From assembly GCF_000160835.1 (NCBI RefSeq), contig NZ_GG700732.1, positions 78,183 through 142,182 on the forward strand: a stretch of DNA of 64,000 bases, written 5' to 3'. Below, piece by piece: positions 54,878-64,000 of the stretch; position 1 is the stretch's first letter; each line of letters starts with the position of its first letter. The position numbers and the translations under genes were made by a program. The notes beneath the pieces are model-generated. The model made no database searches. It worked only from the letters and a program-made list of their open reading frames with translations, and had not been told where the DNA came from. The stretch comes from Limosilactobacillus antri DSM 16041. GTDB taxonomy: Bacteria > Bacillota > Bacilli > Lactobacillales > Lactobacillaceae.

Positions 54878-55777
54878 ATGGACGGAATTATTCCTTTATA
54901 CAAAGAGCGAGGGATGACCAGCTTTGACTGTGTCAGCCGCTTACGGCGGATTCTTAAAACCCGCAAAATTGGTCATTCGGGAACCCTCGATCCAGCGGTT
55001 GATGGGGTTTTGCCCATTTGTGTGGGCAATGCTACCAAGGCGGTGGAATACCTGATGCAAAGCGGCAAGATCTACCAGGGTGAATTGGTCATCGGCCGGG
55101 CCACGGAAACGGAAGATTTTGATGGCCGGGTAGTAGCGCAGACACCGGTACCGGCCCCGCTTAGCGATGAACAGGTCCGGGCCGCGATGGCAAAGCTCAC
55201 CGGTAAGATCACTCAGGTTCCCCCCATGTACTCCGCGGTTAAAGTTAATGGCAAGCGGCTCTACGAGTATGCCCGCGCGGGGGAAACGGTGGAACGTCCG
55301 GCCCGGCAAGTCACAATTACCGAGTTTACGCTGGTGCGGAGCCACTACGACCAGGAACATCAGGAGCAGCACGTCTTCTTCAAAGTTGCCTGCTCGAAGG
55401 GGACCTATATCCGGACACTGGTTGTGGACCTGGCGCGGCAGCTTGGCTATCCCGGGGCCATGAAATGGCTGACGCGGTTAGCGAGCGGCGGCTTTACGCT
55501 TGACCAGACTTTGAGCCTGGCGGATATTCAAACGGCAGTAGCTAACCAAACGATTAAACGCTACCTGTACCCGCTGGACTATGCTTTGAAGGACTACCCG
55601 GCCGTTGAACTGACGGATCAGCAGTGGCGGGCGGTCCAAAATGGCGGCTGGCTAACGGCTGCTGAACTTTCGCCGGCGGCTGCGGAAGTGGTTTTGAAGT
55701 ACGATGGGCAGGTTAAGGCCCTTTACCACCAGGCCGATAATCACTATCAGCCAACCAAGATGTTTTCTGTGAACTAG
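54878..55777 (+). CDS. truB: tRNA pseudouridine-55 synthase
   Basis: 299 residues. The catalytic motif is GHSGTLDPAVDGVLP with the active aspartate. PPMYSAVKVNGKRLYEYAR and KGTYIRTLVVDLARQLG are the other TruB blocks. It makes pseudouridine 55 in the T loop of tRNAs. ATG at 54878 follows ACGGAGGAAC; an upstream in-frame ATG lies across the hairpin and is not used. Confidence 0.96.
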   Translation: MDGIIPLYKERGMTSFDCVSRLRRILKTRKIGHSGTLDPAVDGVLPICVGNATKAVEYLMQSGKIYQGELVIGRATETEDFDGRVVAQTPVPAPLSDEQVRAAMAKLTGKITQVPPMYSAVKVNGKRLYEYARAGETVERPARQVTITEFTLVRSHYDQEHQEQHVFFKVACSKGTYIRTLVVDLARQLGYPGAMKWLTRLASGGFTLDQTLSLADIQTAVANQTIKRYLYPLDYALKDYPAVELTDQQWRAVQNGGWLTAAELSPAAAEVVLKYDGQVKALYHQADNHYQPTKMFSVN

Positions 55778-55788
55778 GAGGGAGCAGT

Positions 55789-56760
55789 TTGCGAGTAATT
55801 AAAATTCACCACCCCTTAGATAAAAAACTGGTTCCTGCCGGCCCGGTCGTCCTTGCGATGGGTTTCTTTGATGGGGTTCATCGGGGCCATCAAGCGGTCA
55901 TTGGCACCGCAAAGCGAATTGCTAAGCAACGGGGTCTGCCCCTGGCGGTCCTCACCTACGACCATGCTCCCGGAATTGTTTACCATCAATATCCGGACGG
56001 CTTTGACTACCTGTCAACTACTAAACGGAAGTTAGAATTACTGGAAGAACTGGGGGTTGACCTGGTATACCTGGTTAGTTTCACCTCGGCCTATGCCAGC
56101 CTGGCGCCTGCTGACTTTGTTGCGGATTATTTGCGGGCCTTCCATAGCCAGGTGGTAGTGGCTGGCTTTGACCATACTTATGGCACGAGAGATGTTGCGA
56201 CAATGGAACGGCTGCCAAAGTATGCTGGCGGGCAGTTTGAAGTGGTCACGGTCCCGAAATTTACGTTGGCTGACCAACCAGACGTTAAAGTCGGTTCGCG
56301 TCAAATTCGTCAGCTAATTGCGACGGGGCAAGTGGGTGCCGCAAATGACGCTCTGGGTTACCGCTACCAGACCAGCGGGCTCGTTGTTCATGGCCTGGCC
56401 CGGGGTCGAACCCTCGGCTTTCCCACCGCGAATATTGAAGCGCCAGAAAACGAACTGCTACCCGGAATTGGTGTTTATGCGGTCACGGTCCAAGTCGGTG
56501 GTCACTGGTACGGCGGAATGGCAAGTGTCGGTCATAACATCACCTTTGGGAAGGCGGCCAAGCTGACTGTGGAAATTTACCTCTTTGACTTTCAGCAAAT
56601 GATTTATGGCGAAGAAGTCAAGGTCCGGTGGTATCAGTACCTCCGCGGCGAAGAGAAATTTGCCGGGGCCGATGAGCTCGTTGCCCAGATGAAGCATGAC
56701 GAGGCGAACGCCCGCCAAATCTTGGCCCGTGCTCAGCAGACGAACTGGCCTTTACAGTAA
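55789..56760 (+). CDS. ribF: Bifunctional riboflavin kinase / FAD synthetase
   Basis: 323 residues. The N-terminal nucleotidyltransferase domain has AMGFFDGVHRGHQAVI and VVAGFDHTYG. The C-terminal riboflavin kinase domain has ARGRTLGFPTANIE and GVYAVTV. It turns riboflavin into FMN and FAD. The start is TTG at 55789 after TAGGAGGGAGC. It is the last gene of the operon; truB-ribF is a standard pair. No FMN riboswitch is seen. Confidence 0.96.
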   Translation: MRVIKIHHPLDKKLVPAGPVVLAMGFFDGVHRGHQAVIGTAKRIAKQRGLPLAVLTYDHAPGIVYHQYPDGFDYLSTTKRKLELLEELGVDLVYLVSFTSAYASLAPADFVADYLRAFHSQVVVAGFDHTYGTRDVATMERLPKYAGGQFEVVTVPKFTLADQPDVKVGSRQIRQLIATGQVGAANDALGYRYQTSGLVVHGLARGRTLGFPTANIEAPENELLPGIGVYAVTVQVGGHWYGGMASVGHNITFGKAAKLTVEIYLFDFQQMIYGEEVKVRWYQYLRGEEKFAGADELVAQMKHDEANARQILARAQQTNWPLQ

Positions 56761-56802
56761 AAAATTCCCGTGAGTTCTTCTTGGAGAACCACGGGAATTT
56801 TT
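56760..56802. terminator. Bidirectional terminator between ribF and the 122-residue gene
   Basis: A stem of about 13 bp, AAAAATTCCCGTG with its complement (about 56760-56772 / 56790-56802), with A and T runs on both sides. The stop codons of both convergent genes touch it. Confidence 0.85.
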
Positions 56803-57169
56803 AATGGCGGCTGGCGCGATGGCCGCCGTTTTGGTGGATTTTATGCACCCGCCGTTTGAACTTAGGGGTCTGTTCGCTGACCAGTTTGAAATGGCGGAGT
56901 TTGAAGGGGAATGGTCGGCCAGATAAACGAATCGCGGTCCACCGCCGCATGGCTGCACTTAGGTTGGCAAGGTCATCTAACTGGCCCTGCTGGCCTTCTT
57001 TAACCGCTGCCTCGTGAATGTCGCTGCCGAGGCGAAAGATGAGGTTGTTGTGGTAATCGAGCAGTTCCTGCGTAAGCGGGGCGTTGCGGTAGCTATTAAA
57101 GAGCTTCTGGATAAGAAGCAGCGCCTCCTGGGTACTTTGCGGTTGAATGTAGCGTTCTTCCTGTTTCAC
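56801..57169 (-). CDS. Conserved-looking helical protein, 122 residues, unknown function
   Basis: Opens MKQEERYIQPQSTQEALLLI and continues with a helical part (LFNSYRNAPLTQELLDYHNN). It ends in a highly basic stretch (FKRRVHKIHQNGGHRASRH). No signal, membrane segment or catalytic motif is recognised. ATG at 57169 has only a weak ribosome-binding site (AAGGAAG on the minus strand, 57175-57181). It is divergent from the heat-shock operon and convergent with ribF. The basic tail could bind nucleic acid; that is speculation. Confidence 0.72.
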   Translation of the reverse strand: MKQEERYIQPQSTQEALLLIQKLFNSYRNAPLTQELLDYHNNLIFRLGSDIHEAAVKEGQQGQLDDLANLSAAMRRWTAIRLSGRPFPFKLRHFKLVSEQTPKFKRRVHKIHQNGGHRASRH

Positions 57170-57201
57170 GATAAAACTTCCTTATTATAGTTTGACATTC
57201 C

Positions 57202-57230
57202 TTGACTTTTAGCCCTGGGGTTGGTATATT
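57202..57230 (+). promoter_or_regulatory. hrcA-grpE-dnaK promoter
   Basis: TTGACT (57202-57207), a 17-base spacer, TATATT (57225-57230). The CIRCE operator begins 12 bases downstream. Confidence 0.82.
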
Positions 57231-57241
57231 ATAAACTGTGT

Positions 57242-57268
57242 TTAGCACTTAGCCCTAACGAGTGCTAA
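57242..57268. promoter_or_regulatory. CIRCE operator (HrcA binding site)
   Basis: TTAGCACTT (57242-57250), a 9-base spacer, GAGTGCTAA (57260-57268). The right arm is consensus and the left arm has one change (final T for C). HrcA bound here shuts off the operon in the absence of heat stress. Confidence 0.93.
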
Positions 57269-57285
57269 AAGGGGATGTGATTAAA

Positions 57286-58338
57286 ATGCTAACACAACGA
57301 CAGAAAAAGGTCCTGCAAGCGATTGTACGTCAATACACCTCGACGGGTCAACCGGTTGGTTCGAAACACCTGGCTGAACAGTTACCGTTTAAGGTCAGCT
57401 CGGCGACAATCCGCAATGAAATGGCCGTTCTAGAGGACCAAGGCTTAATTGCCAAGGAGCACTCGTCTTCTGGCCGTGTTCCATCAAAAACGGGTTACCG
57501 TTATTACGTTGACCATCTGTTGGATCCGGGAGCAGTTACGGATAACGATTTAGTCGTAATCCAAAATTCATTGGGGACCAGTTTTCAAAAGATTGATGAG
57601 ATTGTTTCGCACTCAGCTGATATTTTATCCGACTTAACCTCGTACACCGCCTTTACCCTTAAACCGGAACAGGCGGATGTCCGGCTGAGCGGGTTCCGGG
57701 TGGTTCCCCTAGGAAATCGCAAGGTGATTGCCATCCTGGTGACCGACAGCGGTGAAGTTGAGAGTCAGTCCTTTACCTTGCCCCATGACTTTGATACGGA
57801 GGCTTTGCAGGCGGTTGTCCGGATGATCAATGATCAACTGGTCGGCTTACCGCTAGCCGAGGTGGTTAAGCGGCTGAGTGACGACATCCCAGTGCGGGTG
57901 ATGCACTATATGCACAGCACTAACGGATTCTTAGACTTGTTTGATAACGTCGTTTCACAAGCGGCCCGTGAGCGGTTCTTTGTGGGCGGCCGCTTAAACA
58001 TTTTAGGCTTTTCCAACAACCAAGATCCGCAAGCACTTCAGGCACTGTACGGTTTGCTAGATCACAATGATGAACTATCCCAGCTCCTTGAGGCTGATTC
58101 GACGGATAATAAGGATATTAACGTCAAGATCGGCTCAGAGATTTCCAAGGATCAGGTGCTGAATGATTACAGCCTGATCACGGCCAAGTACAATGTCGAC
58201 CAGTATGGCAAGGGAATCATTGCCGTACTAGGTCCGACCCGAATGCCGTACTCACGGACAATTGGGATTGTGAATGCCTTTCGGCAGGAACTAGCAAAGC
58301 GGTTGCTTGACTTTTACCGCCATTATTACGATTCATAG
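57286..58338 (+). CDS. hrcA: HrcA, heat-inducible transcription repressor
   Basis: 350 residues. The winged-helix domain opens QRQKKVLQAIVRQYTSTGQPVG and contains VSSATIRNEMAVLEDQGLI. A GAF-like dimerisation domain follows, and the C-terminus has GPTRMPYSRTIGIVNAF. It represses its own operon through CIRCE and needs GroE to fold. ATG at 57286 follows AGGGGATGTG; an in-frame ATG closer to CIRCE is rejected. Confidence 0.97.
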   Translation: MLTQRQKKVLQAIVRQYTSTGQPVGSKHLAEQLPFKVSSATIRNEMAVLEDQGLIAKEHSSSGRVPSKTGYRYYVDHLLDPGAVTDNDLVVIQNSLGTSFQKIDEIVSHSADILSDLTSYTAFTLKPEQADVRLSGFRVVPLGNRKVIAILVTDSGEVESQSFTLPHDFDTEALQAVVRMINDQLVGLPLAEVVKRLSDDIPVRVMHYMHSTNGFLDLFDNVVSQAARERFFVGGRLNILGFSNNQDPQALQALYGLLDHNDELSQLLEADSTDNKDINVKIGSEISKDQVLNDYSLITAKYNVDQYGKGIIAVLGPTRMPYSRTIGIVNAFRQELAKRLLDFYRHYYDS

Positions 58339-58350
58339 GAGGCGAGTCAT

Positions 58351-58923
58351 TTGGCAGAAGAAAAAAAGAAGGACCAGCAGGCGGCAGATGCTCAGCCGAA
58401 GCCGGAAAAAGATTCTAAGTCTGACCAGGCGAAACACCATGAGCAGTGCCAGCACCGTTGTGAAAAGCTGCAAAAAGAAATTGATGACTTAAAAGCCCAG
58501 TTAGCAGATAAAGATGATAAGTACCTGCGGGCGGAAGCGGAAATTCAAAACATGACCAACCGCTTTAAGAAGGAACGCGCGCAGATGTTAAAGTACGATG
58601 GTCAAGACCTCGCCAAGAGTGTGCTGCCGGTCTTAGATAACCTGAAACGGGCCTTGGACATTGAAGTTAATGACGAAAATGGCCAGCAGCTCAAGAAGGG
58701 GATTCAGATGGTTCATGACCACCTGATTAAGGCGCTGACCGACCACGGGATTACCGAGATTACGGCGGCAGGGCAGCCCTTTGATCCGACTCTGCACCAG
58801 GCAGTGCAAACCGTCCCGGTTGAAGATGATCAAAAGCCAGAGACGGTGGTTAAGGTTCTCCAGGCTGGCTACCAGCTCAAGGATCGGGTCTTACGCCCAG
58901 CAATGGTTGTTGTTGCACAATAA
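58351..58923 (+). CDS. grpE: GrpE, nucleotide exchange factor of DnaK
   Basis: 190 residues. The acidic/lysine-rich N-terminus and long helix (CEKLQKEIDDLKAQLADKDD) are followed by the signature LPVLDNLKRALDIE and the C-terminal beta part GQPFDPTLHQAV and DRVLRPAMVVV. The start is TTG at 58351 after AGGAGGCG. It releases ADP from DnaK. Confidence 0.96.
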   Translation: MAEEKKKDQQAADAQPKPEKDSKSDQAKHHEQCQHRCEKLQKEIDDLKAQLADKDDKYLRAEAEIQNMTNRFKKERAQMLKYDGQDLAKSVLPVLDNLKRALDIEVNDENGQQLKKGIQMVHDHLIKALTDHGITEITAAGQPFDPTLHQAVQTVPVEDDQKPETVVKVLQAGYQLKDRVLRPAMVVVAQ

Positions 58924-58947
58924 ACTAATTAAGAGAGGGAATAAACA

Positions 58948-60825
58948 ATGGCAAGTAACAAGATTATTGGTATTGATTTAGGTACTACTAACTCCGCCGT
59001 TGCCGTTATGGAAGGTAACGAACCGAAGATTATTACTAACCCGGAAGGAAGCCGGACAACGCCATCCGTTGTTTCGTTCAAGAATGGCGAAACGCAGGTT
59101 GGTGAAGTTGCCAAGCGGCAAGCGATTACGAACCCGAACACGATTTCTTCCATTAAGAGTCACATGGGGGAAGCCGGCTACACGGTTGAAATTGACGGTA
59201 AGAAGTACACGCCGCAAGAAATTTCCGCAATGATTTTGCAATACCTCAAGAAGTACGCTGAAGACTACATTGGCGACACGGTTGACAAGGCCGTGATTAC
59301 CGTGCCAGCCTACTTCAACGATGCCCAGCGGCAGGCAACGAAGGACGCTGGTAAGATTGCTGGCTTGGACGTTAAGCGGATTATCAACGAACCAACTGCC
59401 TCTTCTTTGGCTTACGGCCTGGACAAGAAGGATAAGGACGAAAAGATCCTGGTTTATGACCTTGGTGGTGGGACTTTCGATGTTTCCATCCTGGAATTAG
59501 GGGACGGGGTCTTCCAAGTGCTCTCAACCAATGGTGATACGCACCTCGGTGGGGATGACTTTGACCAAAAGATCATGGATTGGTTAATTGATGGCTTCAA
59601 GCAGGAACACGGTGTCGACCTGTCCCAAGACAAGATGGCCCTGCAACGGTTGAAGGACGCTGCTGAAAAGGCCAAGAAGGACTTGTCCGGTGTTCAAGAA
59701 GCCCAAATCAGCCTGCCATTCATCTCCTCTGGTGAAAATGGCCCGCTGCACCTGGAAAAGAGCTTGACCCGGGCACAGTTCAACCAACTGACTAATGATC
59801 TGGTTGAACGGACGAAGCAACCAGTTCTGAACGCTTTGAAGGATGCGGACCTGTCATTTGATGATATCGACGAAGTTATCCTTAACGGTGGTTCGACCCG
59901 GATCCCGGCCGTTCAAGAAATGGTTAAGGAATTGACTGGAAAGGAACCGAACCACTCCATCAACCCTGATGAAGCCGTTGCCCTTGGTGCCGCTATCCAG
60001 GGTGGGGTGCTGACCGGTGACGTGAAGGACGTTGTGCTGCTGGATGTTACGCCACTGTCCCTTGGGATTGAAACCATGGGTGGGGTCTTCACCAAGCTGA
60101 TTGACCGCAACACGACTATCCCAACTTCTAAGAGTCAGATCTTCTCGACGGCCGCTGATAACCAATCTGCCGTTGACATTCACGTTCTTCAGGGTGAACG
60201 GCCAATGGCTGCCGACAACAAGACCTTAGGGAACTTCCAGCTGACAGACATTCCGGCTGCTCCTCGTGGTGTTCCGCAAATCAAGGTTACCTTTGATATT
60301 GACAAGAACGGGATCGTCAACGTTTCTGCCGAAGATCAGGGTACTCACAAGAAGCAAAACATCACGATTAAGTCCAACTCTGGTCTGAGCGATGAAGAAA
60401 TCGAGCGGATGAAGAAGGACGCTGAGGAACACGCCGAGGCCGACAAGAAGAAGAAGGAAGAGGTTGACCTGAAGAACGAAGTCGACCAAGAACTCTTCCA
60501 AGTCGACAAGACCTTGAAGGAAGTCAAGGGCAAGGTTCCAGAGGACGACATCAAGAAGGCTGAAAGTGCCCGTGACGACCTGAAGAAGGCTAAGGAGAGC
60601 GGCAACCTGGACGAGATGAAGGCCAAGAAGGATGCTTTGAACAAGGTCATCCAAGACCTGAGTGTTAAGCTGTACCAACAGGCTCAAGGAGCACAGGGCA
60701 ATGCTCAGGGCGGCCCACAGCCAAATGGCGGCAACGCTGGCAACAATAATGATGGTGGTAACAAGGGCGATGACAACACCGTTGATGGTGACTTCAAGGA
60801 TGTTACCCCGGATGACAAGAAGTAA
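58948..60825 (+). CDS. dnaK: DnaK (Hsp70) chaperone
   Basis: 625 residues. The ATPase domain (1-~365) has [31 protein letters not shown] and [14 protein letters not shown]. It lacks the segment near residue 80 found in Gram-negative DnaK, typical of Firmicutes. The substrate-binding domain and lid follow. The C-terminal tail is Gly/Asn-rich and ends with a Thr/Asp-rich [11 protein letters not shown]. Codon bias is strong. ATG at 58948 follows AAGAGAGGG. Confidence 0.98.
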   Translation: MASNKIIGIDLGTTNSAVAVMEGNEPKIITNPEGSRTTPSVVSFKNGETQVGEVAKRQAITNPNTISSIKSHMGEAGYTVEIDGKKYTPQEISAMILQYLKKYAEDYIGDTVDKAVITVPAYFNDAQRQATKDAGKIAGLDVKRIINEPTASSLAYGLDKKDKDEKILVYDLGGGTFDVSILELGDGVFQVLSTNGDTHLGGDDFDQKIMDWLIDGFKQEHGVDLSQDKMALQRLKDAAEKAKKDLSGVQEAQISLPFISSGENGPLHLEKSLTRAQFNQLTNDLVERTKQPVLNALKDADLSFDDIDEVILNGGSTRIPAVQEMVKELTGKEPNHSINPDEAVALGAAIQGGVLTGDVKDVVLLDVTPLSLGIETMGGVFTKLIDRNTTIPTSKSQIFSTAADNQSAVDIHVLQGERPMAADNKTLGNFQLTDIPAAPRGVPQIKVTFDIDKNGIVNVSAEDQGTHKKQNITIKSNSGLSDEEIERMKKDAEEHAEADKKKKEEVDLKNEVDQELFQVDKTLKEVKGKVPEDDIKKAESARDDLKKAKESGNLDEMKAKKDALNKVIQDLSVKLYQQAQGAQGNAQGGPQPNGGNAGNNNDGGNKGDDNTVDGDFKDVTPDDKK

Positions 60826-60836
60826 TTAATTGCTAT

Positions 60837-60880
60837 GTAAAAGCCAAAGGCCAATCAGACAGGACTTTGGCTTTTACTTT
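60837..60880 (+). terminator. Intrinsic terminator after dnaK
   Basis: A perfect 13-bp stem, GTAAAAGCCAAAG with its complement (60837-60849 / 60865-60877), then TTT. dnaJ after it may use a separate weak promoter (TATAAC at 60897-60902). Confidence 0.8.
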
Positions 60881-60934
60881 CTGTTCATACTTGTGGTATA
60901 ACTAAACAAGCAATTAAGTGATGAGGGATAATCA

Positions 60935-62092
60935 ATGGCAGAAAAGAATTATTATGATGTTTTAGGGGTGTCGAAGGACGCTTCTGAAGCAGATATCAAA
61001 CATGCTTACCGGCGCTTGGCTGCTAAGTATCACCCGGACGTTAACCATGAACCGGGCGCAGAAGAGAAGTTTAAAGACATTAACGAGGCCTATGAAGTGT
61101 TGAGCGACTCCCAAAAGCGGGCCCAGTATGACCAATTTGGGACAACCGGCCAGCAGGCGGGCCAAGGCTTTGGCGGCTTTAATGGTGCCGGTGGTTTTGG
61201 CGGTCAAGGCTTTGGTGGTGCCGGCGGCTTTGAGGATATCTTTAGCCAATTCTTTGGTGGTGGCGGCCGGGCCCGGCAAGACCCGACGGCGCCGCGGCCG
61301 GGTCGGGATTTGCAGTATGCAATGACCCTAAAGTTCATGGACGCAATTTTCGGCAAGACCACAACTATTAAGTACGACCGCGATGCCCAATGCAAGACCT
61401 GCCACGGGACTGGGGCCAAGCCGGGGAAGTCGGCTAGCACCTGTCAGCGTTGCGGTGGTAGCGGAGTCGTCGTGACCGTGCGGCAGACGCCACTGGGTAA
61501 TATGCAGACGCAGACCGCTTGTCCAGACTGTCATGGGACGGGGAAGGTAATCAAGCCGGAAGACCGCTGTGAGACCTGCCACGGCTCTGGTCACGTTCAC
61601 GAAAAGCACGAACTGGAAGTTAAGGTTCCGGCCGGTGTGGATGATGGTCAGCAGATGCGGCTGCAGGGCCAGGGCGATGCCGGTGAAAACGGCGGCCCTG
61701 CAGGGGACCTGTACATCATCTTCCGGGTAACGCCGAGTCGGGAATTCCGGCGTGACGGGACGAATATTTACGTTGACCAAGACATTTCGTTTGCCCAAGC
61801 GGCCCTTGGTGATGAGGTCCAGGTCAAAACCGTTCATGGCGACGTCAGCCTTAAGGTCCCAGCTGGGACCCAGTCGGAAACCAATTTCCGCCTGCGCGGG
61901 AAGGGGGTTCCCTTCCTGAACGGCAAGGGAACTGGTGATGAACACGTTACGGTTCACGTGAAGACGCCGAAGAACCTTAACAAGCGGCAGCGGGAGGCAA
62001 TGATGGCGTTCGCGGCGGCTAGTGGTGAAGACGTTAAGGGCGTCAAGAAATCCGTCCTTGATAAGCTCAAGGATGCCTTTGAAGACCGGTAA
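60935..62092 (+). CDS. dnaJ: DnaJ (Hsp40) co-chaperone
   Basis: 385 residues. The J domain has [20 protein letters not shown] and the HPD motif (KYHPDVNH). A Gly/Phe-rich linker covers about 75-110. Four CxxCxGxG zinc repeats ([34 protein letters not shown]) lie near 150-215. The C-terminal client-binding domains follow. It stimulates DnaK ATPase. ATG at 60935 follows TGAGGGATAATC. A terminator lies between dnaK and dnaJ. Confidence 0.97.
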   Translation: MAEKNYYDVLGVSKDASEADIKHAYRRLAAKYHPDVNHEPGAEEKFKDINEAYEVLSDSQKRAQYDQFGTTGQQAGQGFGGFNGAGGFGGQGFGGAGGFEDIFSQFFGGGGRARQDPTAPRPGRDLQYAMTLKFMDAIFGKTTTIKYDRDAQCKTCHGTGAKPGKSASTCQRCGGSGVVVTVRQTPLGNMQTQTACPDCHGTGKVIKPEDRCETCHGSGHVHEKHELEVKVPAGVDDGQQMRLQGQGDAGENGGPAGDLYIIFRVTPSREFRRDGTNIYVDQDISFAQAALGDEVQVKTVHGDVSLKVPAGTQSETNFRLRGKGVPFLNGKGTGDEHVTVHVKTPKNLNKRQREAMMAFAAASGEDVKGVKKSVLDKLKDAFEDR

Positions 62093-62096
62093 TCGT

Positions 62097-62137
62097 AAAA
62101 TGGGATAGCGACCTTGATGGTGGCTGTCCCATTTTTT
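62097..62137 (+). terminator. Intrinsic terminator after dnaJ
   Basis: AAAATGGGATAGC (62097-62109) pairs with GCTGTCCCATTTT (62123-62135, one T-G pair), then TT. Confidence 0.85.
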
Positions 62138-62165
62138 GCCAACGGTGAACGGTTTTTGTTATACT
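62136..62165 (+). promoter_or_regulatory. lepA promoter
   Basis: TTGCCA (62136-62141), an 18-base spacer, TATACT (62160-62165), immediately after the dnaJ terminator. Confidence 0.65.
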
Positions 62166-62200
62166 AGTTTTAGTATTTTCGTAGAAAGTAGTGAGTGAAC

Positions 62201-64000
62201 ATGACGATGAGCTTAGATGAGATGAAGGAGCGCCAAAAACGCATCCGCAACTTCTCAATTGTTGCCCATATCGACCACGGGAAGTCGACACTGGCGGATC
62301 GGATCCTGGAAATGACTGATTCCATCAGCAAGCGGGAGATGAAGGACCAGGTCCTCGATGATATGCCGCTGGAACGGGAGCGGGGTATTACCATTAAACT
62401 GAACGCGGTTGCCTTGACCTACCATGCCAAGGATGGGCAAGACTACATCTTCCACCTAATTGACACCCCCGGGCACGTCGACTTCTCCTACGAGGTTTCC
62501 CGGTCCCTGGCAGCCTGCGAGGGGGCTGTACTGGTGGTGGACGCGACCCAGGGGGTCGAAGCCCAGACCTTGGCAAATGTGTACTTAGCAATTGACAACG
62601 ACTTGGAAATCCTGCCGGTCATCAATAAGATTGACCTGCCGTCCGCGGACGCTGCGGGAACGAAGAAGCAGATTGAGGATGAAATCGGCCTCGACACCGA
62701 TGAAGCGGTTGACGTCAGTGCAAAAACCGGGTTAAATGTTGACCAGGTGTTGGAAAAAATCGTCCAGGATGTTCCAGCACCAACTGGTGATCTAACGGCA
62801 CCGCTAAAGGCCCTGATTTTTGACTCCAAGTACGATGACTACCGGGGGGTCGTACTGAGCGTGCGGGTTTTTGAAGGAACGGTTAAGAAGGGTGATAAGA
62901 TTCGCCTGATGAACAGCGGAACCGAATACGAGGTTGCCGAGGTCGGGATCAACTCACCGAAGCCCCTGGCCCGGGACGTCCTGATGGCAGGGGATGTTGG
63001 CTACATCACCGCAGCCATCAAGGACATCAAGGATACCCGGGTCGGTGATACTGTCACGGATGCTAATAACCCGACTGATAAACCGCTGGAGGGTTACCGG
63101 CAGATGACGCCGATGGTCTACGCTGGGCTGTACCCAACCGATAACGCCAAATTTAACGACCTCCGGGAGGCCCTTGAAAAGCTGCAATTGAATGACGCGG
63201 CGCTGACCTTTGAACCGGAAAGCTCCCAGGCCCTCGGTTTTGGCTTCCGCTGTGGCTTCCTGGGCCTGCTCCACATGGACGTGGTCCAGGAACGGTTGGA
63301 ACGGGAGTTTAACCTGGACCTGATTACCACGGCGCCATCGGTAACTTACCACGTCGACCTGGCGGACGGGTCAACGGTCGAGGTCGAAAACCCGGCCGAG
63401 ATGCCGGACGCGTCGTCAATCAAGGATATTAAGGAACCCTTTGTCAAGGCATCGATCATGGTGCCGAATGACTATGTCGGGCCAGTGATGGAGTTGTGCC
63501 AACGTAAACGGGGAATCTTTGAAACGATGGAGTATCTGAGTGACACCCGGGTTAACGTGATCTATCACATCCCATTATCCGAAATCATCTTTGACTTCTT
63601 CGATAAGCTGAAGAGTTCGACGCGGGGGTACGCTTCGCTTGATTATGAGATTGACGATTACCGGCCAAGCAGTTTGGTGAAGATTGATATCTTGCTGAAT
63701 GGTGATAAGGTCGACGCGCTGAGCTTCATTGCCCACAAGGACTTTGCGGCAGAGCGGGGTCGGGAGATTACTTCTAAACTGAAGAAGATTATTCCCCGGC
63801 AAAACTTTGAAATCCCGATTCAAGCAGCAATTGGTTCTAAGATTATCGCCCGGACCAACATCAAGGCCTACCGGAAGGACGTTACGGCCCGGATTCACAC
63901 CGGTGATCCTGACCGGCGGGCAAAGCTGCTGGAGAAGCAGAAACGGGGAAAGAAACGGATGAAGGCAGTGGGGAAGGTTGATATCCCTCAAGAAGCCTTC
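62201..64000 (+). CDS. lepA: LepA (EF-4), 3' end outside window
   Basis: 600 codons are visible and the frame is open at the window end; the family is about 610 residues, so only the last ~10-12 are missing. GTPase motifs are [37 protein letters not shown] and [10 protein letters not shown]. The LepA-specific C-terminal domain follows, ending here at [16 protein letters not shown]. It is a back-translocating or initiation-assisting ribosomal GTPase. ATG 62201 opens [17 protein letters not shown] 62207 is an alternative. The ribosome-binding site (GAAAG, GTGAG) is not strong. Confidence 0.95.
   Translation, partial: MTMSLDEMKERQKRIRNFSIVAHIDHGKSTLADRILEMTDSISKREMKDQVLDDMPLERERGITIKLNAVALTYHAKDGQDYIFHLIDTPGHVDFSYEVSRSLAACEGAVLVVDATQGVEAQTLANVYLAIDNDLEILPVINKIDLPSADAAGTKKQIEDEIGLDTDEAVDVSAKTGLNVDQVLEKIVQDVPAPTGDLTAPLKALIFDSKYDDYRGVVLSVRVFEGTVKKGDKIRLMNSGTEYEVAEVGINSPKPLARDVLMAGDVGYITAAIKDIKDTRVGDTVTDANNPTDKPLEGYRQMTPMVYAGLYPTDNAKFNDLREALEKLQLNDAALTFEPESSQALGFGFRCGFLGLLHMDVVQERLEREFNLDLITTAPSVTYHVDLADGSTVEVENPAEMPDASSIKDIKEPFVKASIMVPNDYVGPVMELCQRKRGIFETMEYLSDTRVNVIYHIPLSEIIFDFFDKLKSSTRGYASLDYEIDDYRPSSLVKIDILLNGDKVDALSFIAHKDFAAERGREITSKLKKIIPRQNFEIPIQAAIGSKIIARTNIKAYRKDVTARIHTGDPDRRAKLLEKQKRGKKRMKAVGKVDIPQEAF

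Noticed and set aside
55730..55790. FMN riboswitch before ribF
   Set aside because: ribF starts 11 bases after truB within the operon; there is no room for the aptamer.

Overview
This is an ordinary-looking chromosomal core region of a Gram-positive, low-copy-paralogue Firmicute. I place it in the Lactobacillaceae, most likely a fairly GC-rich Limosilactobacillus (L. fermentum / L. oris / L. antri type). The reasons are PolC-type DNA polymerase III, an RNase J2 with a degenerate active site, a mevalonate-pathway HMG-CoA synthase, a hrcA-grpE-dnaK-dnaJ heat-shock operon with CIRCE, Gram-positive SOS boxes, and the run rpsB-tsf / pyrH-frr / uppS-cdsA-rseP-proS / polC. Species assignment is by feel and was not computed. 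I see no insertion sequence, prophage, CRISPR array or plasmid backbone.

Layout. 1-2.8 kb: end of comEC and holA. 2.9-5.7 kb: divergent rpsT and rpsO, then rnjB. 5.7-9.5 kb: a TPR-like protein, tuf, tig. 9.6-13.5 kb: clpX, engB, a MazG-like protein, gltX. 13.6-17.0 kb: the least understood part, with three tiny minus-strand genes around a three-gene operon of unknown function. 17.2-25.1 kb: uvrC, then obg-rnz-SDR-recJ-apt. 25.2-28.0 kb: a small membrane protein, tRNA-Ser(CGA), RNase HI, mvaS. 28.0-31.3 kb: lexA divergent from a DUF896 gene, yneF-like, plsC, trmN6, a GIY-YIG protein. 31.4-43.9 kb: translation factors and envelope/lipid genes through polC. 44.0-49.7 kb: sbcDC and an amino-acid permease. 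49.7-56.8 kb: rimP-nusA-ylxR-ylxQ-infB-rbfA-truB-ribF. 56.8-64 kb: a hypothetical gene, the heat-shock operon, dnaJ and the start of lepA, which runs off the window.

How it fits together. Most genes serve translation, RNA maturation, protein quality control and DNA repair. Two LexA-type boxes are visible: one between lexA and the DUF896 gene, and one at the sbcDC promoter. Two ribosomal-protein leaders (rpsO, rpsB) contain pairings that look regulatory, and the rimP-nusA operon starts with a leader terminator.

The most unusual observations are: (i) an amber codon that cuts a 42-codon, very basic, still-open extension off RNase J2; (ii) an amino-acid permease whose only sensible start is ATT; (iii) a LexA-type box at the start of sbcDC; (iv) a possible structured RNA plus terminator between frr and uppS; (v) the unrecognised three-gene operon at 14.1-16.5 kb. 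No single obviously new defence or biosynthetic system was found.
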